In this document: piece after piece, positions 5,269-5,684 of the stretch | Layout: each line of letters starts with the position of its first letter | Position numbering within the stretch: position 1 is the stretch's first letter | Translations under genes and position numbers: made by a program | Assembly (NCBI GenBank): GCA_964392085.1 | Contig: CAYMOV010000156.1 | Coordinates: forward strand, 1 to 5,684 | DNA: 5,684 nt | Direction: 5' to 3' | From: CAYMOV01 sp964392085 | GTDB lineage: Bacteria; Oederibacteriota; Muellerivitia; Muellerivitales; Muellerivitaceae | Notes under the pieces: generated by a model | What the model was told of the DNA's origin: nothing | Seen by the model: only the letters and a program-made list of their open reading frames with translations | Database searches by the model: none

Positions 5269-5684
5269 TTGAAATCCTTCCCCCGCTGTCCTTGGCCCTC
5301 TAAAGACGACCCCCTCATGCTCCGGTACCACGACCGGGAATGGGGTGTTCCCTTGAGAGACGACCGCCGGATCTTCGAGTTTTTGGTGTTGGAGGCCTTC
5401 CAAGCGGGGCTGTCATGGCGGATCGTTCTGCACAAGCGGGAGAACTTCCGCGAGGCCTTCGCGGGGTTTGATTTCAACAAGGTCGCGCGTATGACCCCCC
5501 GGGACCTGTCCCGGTTGGTCCGGGACAAGGGCATCGTCCGCAACCGGGCCAAGATCCGGGCCGCCCGGGACAATGCCCAGAGGTTCCTCGAGGTGAGGAA
5601 GGAATTCGGGACCTTCTCGAAATATATGTGGGGTTGGGTGGGCGGCAAACCCATCAACCACCGGATCAAGTCAATGCGGGGCAT
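5269..5684 (+). CDS. tag: DNA-3-methyladenine glycosylase I, 5' part (runs off the window)
   Basis: This enzyme removes 3-methyladenine from alkylated DNA, the first step of base-excision repair in the cytoplasm. The visible 138 residues align by eye with E. coli Tag from its start. The first zinc cysteine is Cys7 (RCPWPS) and the zinc histidine is His21 in YHDREWGVP. The family signature LEAFQAGLSW (41-50) carries the glutamate equivalent to E. coli Glu38 (Glu42) and Trp50. KRENF and the helix-hairpin-helix region LVRDKGIVRNRAKIRAARDNA follow. The zinc ligands His175 and Cys179 of E. coli would lie beyond the window, so about a quarter of the protein is missing. The start is uncertain. TTG at 5269 has AAGG at an 8-base spacing and fits the family N-terminus; GTG at 5263 is the alternative, and the frame stays open back to 5194. 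The gene is 191 bases after the secreted-protein gene, with hairpins between, so it is probably its own unit. Confidence 0.93.
   Translation, partial: MKSFPRCPWPSKDDPLMLRYHDREWGVPLRDDRRIFEFLVLEAFQAGLSWRIVLHKRENFREAFAGFDFNKVARMTPRDLSRLVRDKGIVRNRAKIRAARDNAQRFLEVRKEFGTFSKYMWGWVGGKPINHRIKSMRG

Noticed and set aside
5190..5684. Minus-strand open frame reaching the window end
   Set aside because: It is antisense to tag, whose homology is unambiguous in the plus-strand frame.

Overview
The window looks like a GC-rich chromosomal segment of a Gram-negative (diderm) bacterium. The evidence is two Sec-exported proteins, one of them a predicted outer-membrane beta-barrel, and third codon positions dominated by G and C. 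A run of exactly 100 Ns at 2475-2574 shows that this is a draft scaffold, so the two halves are joined by an assembler rather than by contiguous sequence. I cannot place the organism in a phylum from these genes. No RNA gene, insertion sequence, CRISPR array or phage gene is visible.

Left half (1-2474, all on the minus strand). A DoxX-family membrane protein (2427-2020), an AHSA1-type SRPBCC protein (2001-1558) and an isoprenylcysteine-methyltransferase-like membrane protein (1512-832) follow each other with gaps of 18 and 45 bases, so they are a probable operon. After a 210-base spacer comes a two-domain protein (621-1) that joins an N-terminal DUF1858-like CxxC domain to a rhodanese domain. 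It has its own strong Shine-Dalgarno site and a possible promoter. The rhodanese fusion points to sulfur or redox chemistry; the other three have only family-level predictions.

Middle (2575-5077, plus strand). Three reading frames are chained by 4-base stop/start overlaps. The first is the tail of an unidentified frame entering from the gap. The second is a TTG-started, signal-peptide-bearing, beta-rich protein of 301 residues that resembles outer-membrane barrels of the DUF481/DUF3078 kind. The third is a 500-residue secreted helical protein that I do not recognise. The mature N-terminus of this last protein carries a duplicated ILxGVTFNPTVAA motif separated by Thr-Pro linkers. The coupling suggests that the proteins are made together and may act together at the cell envelope. 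This is the most novel part of the window.

Right end (5078-5684). After a GC-rich hairpin region comes the 5' part of tag, encoding DNA-3-methyladenine glycosylase I. It runs off the window edge with roughly the last quarter missing. It is an ordinary base-excision repair gene, probably independent of the upstream operon.
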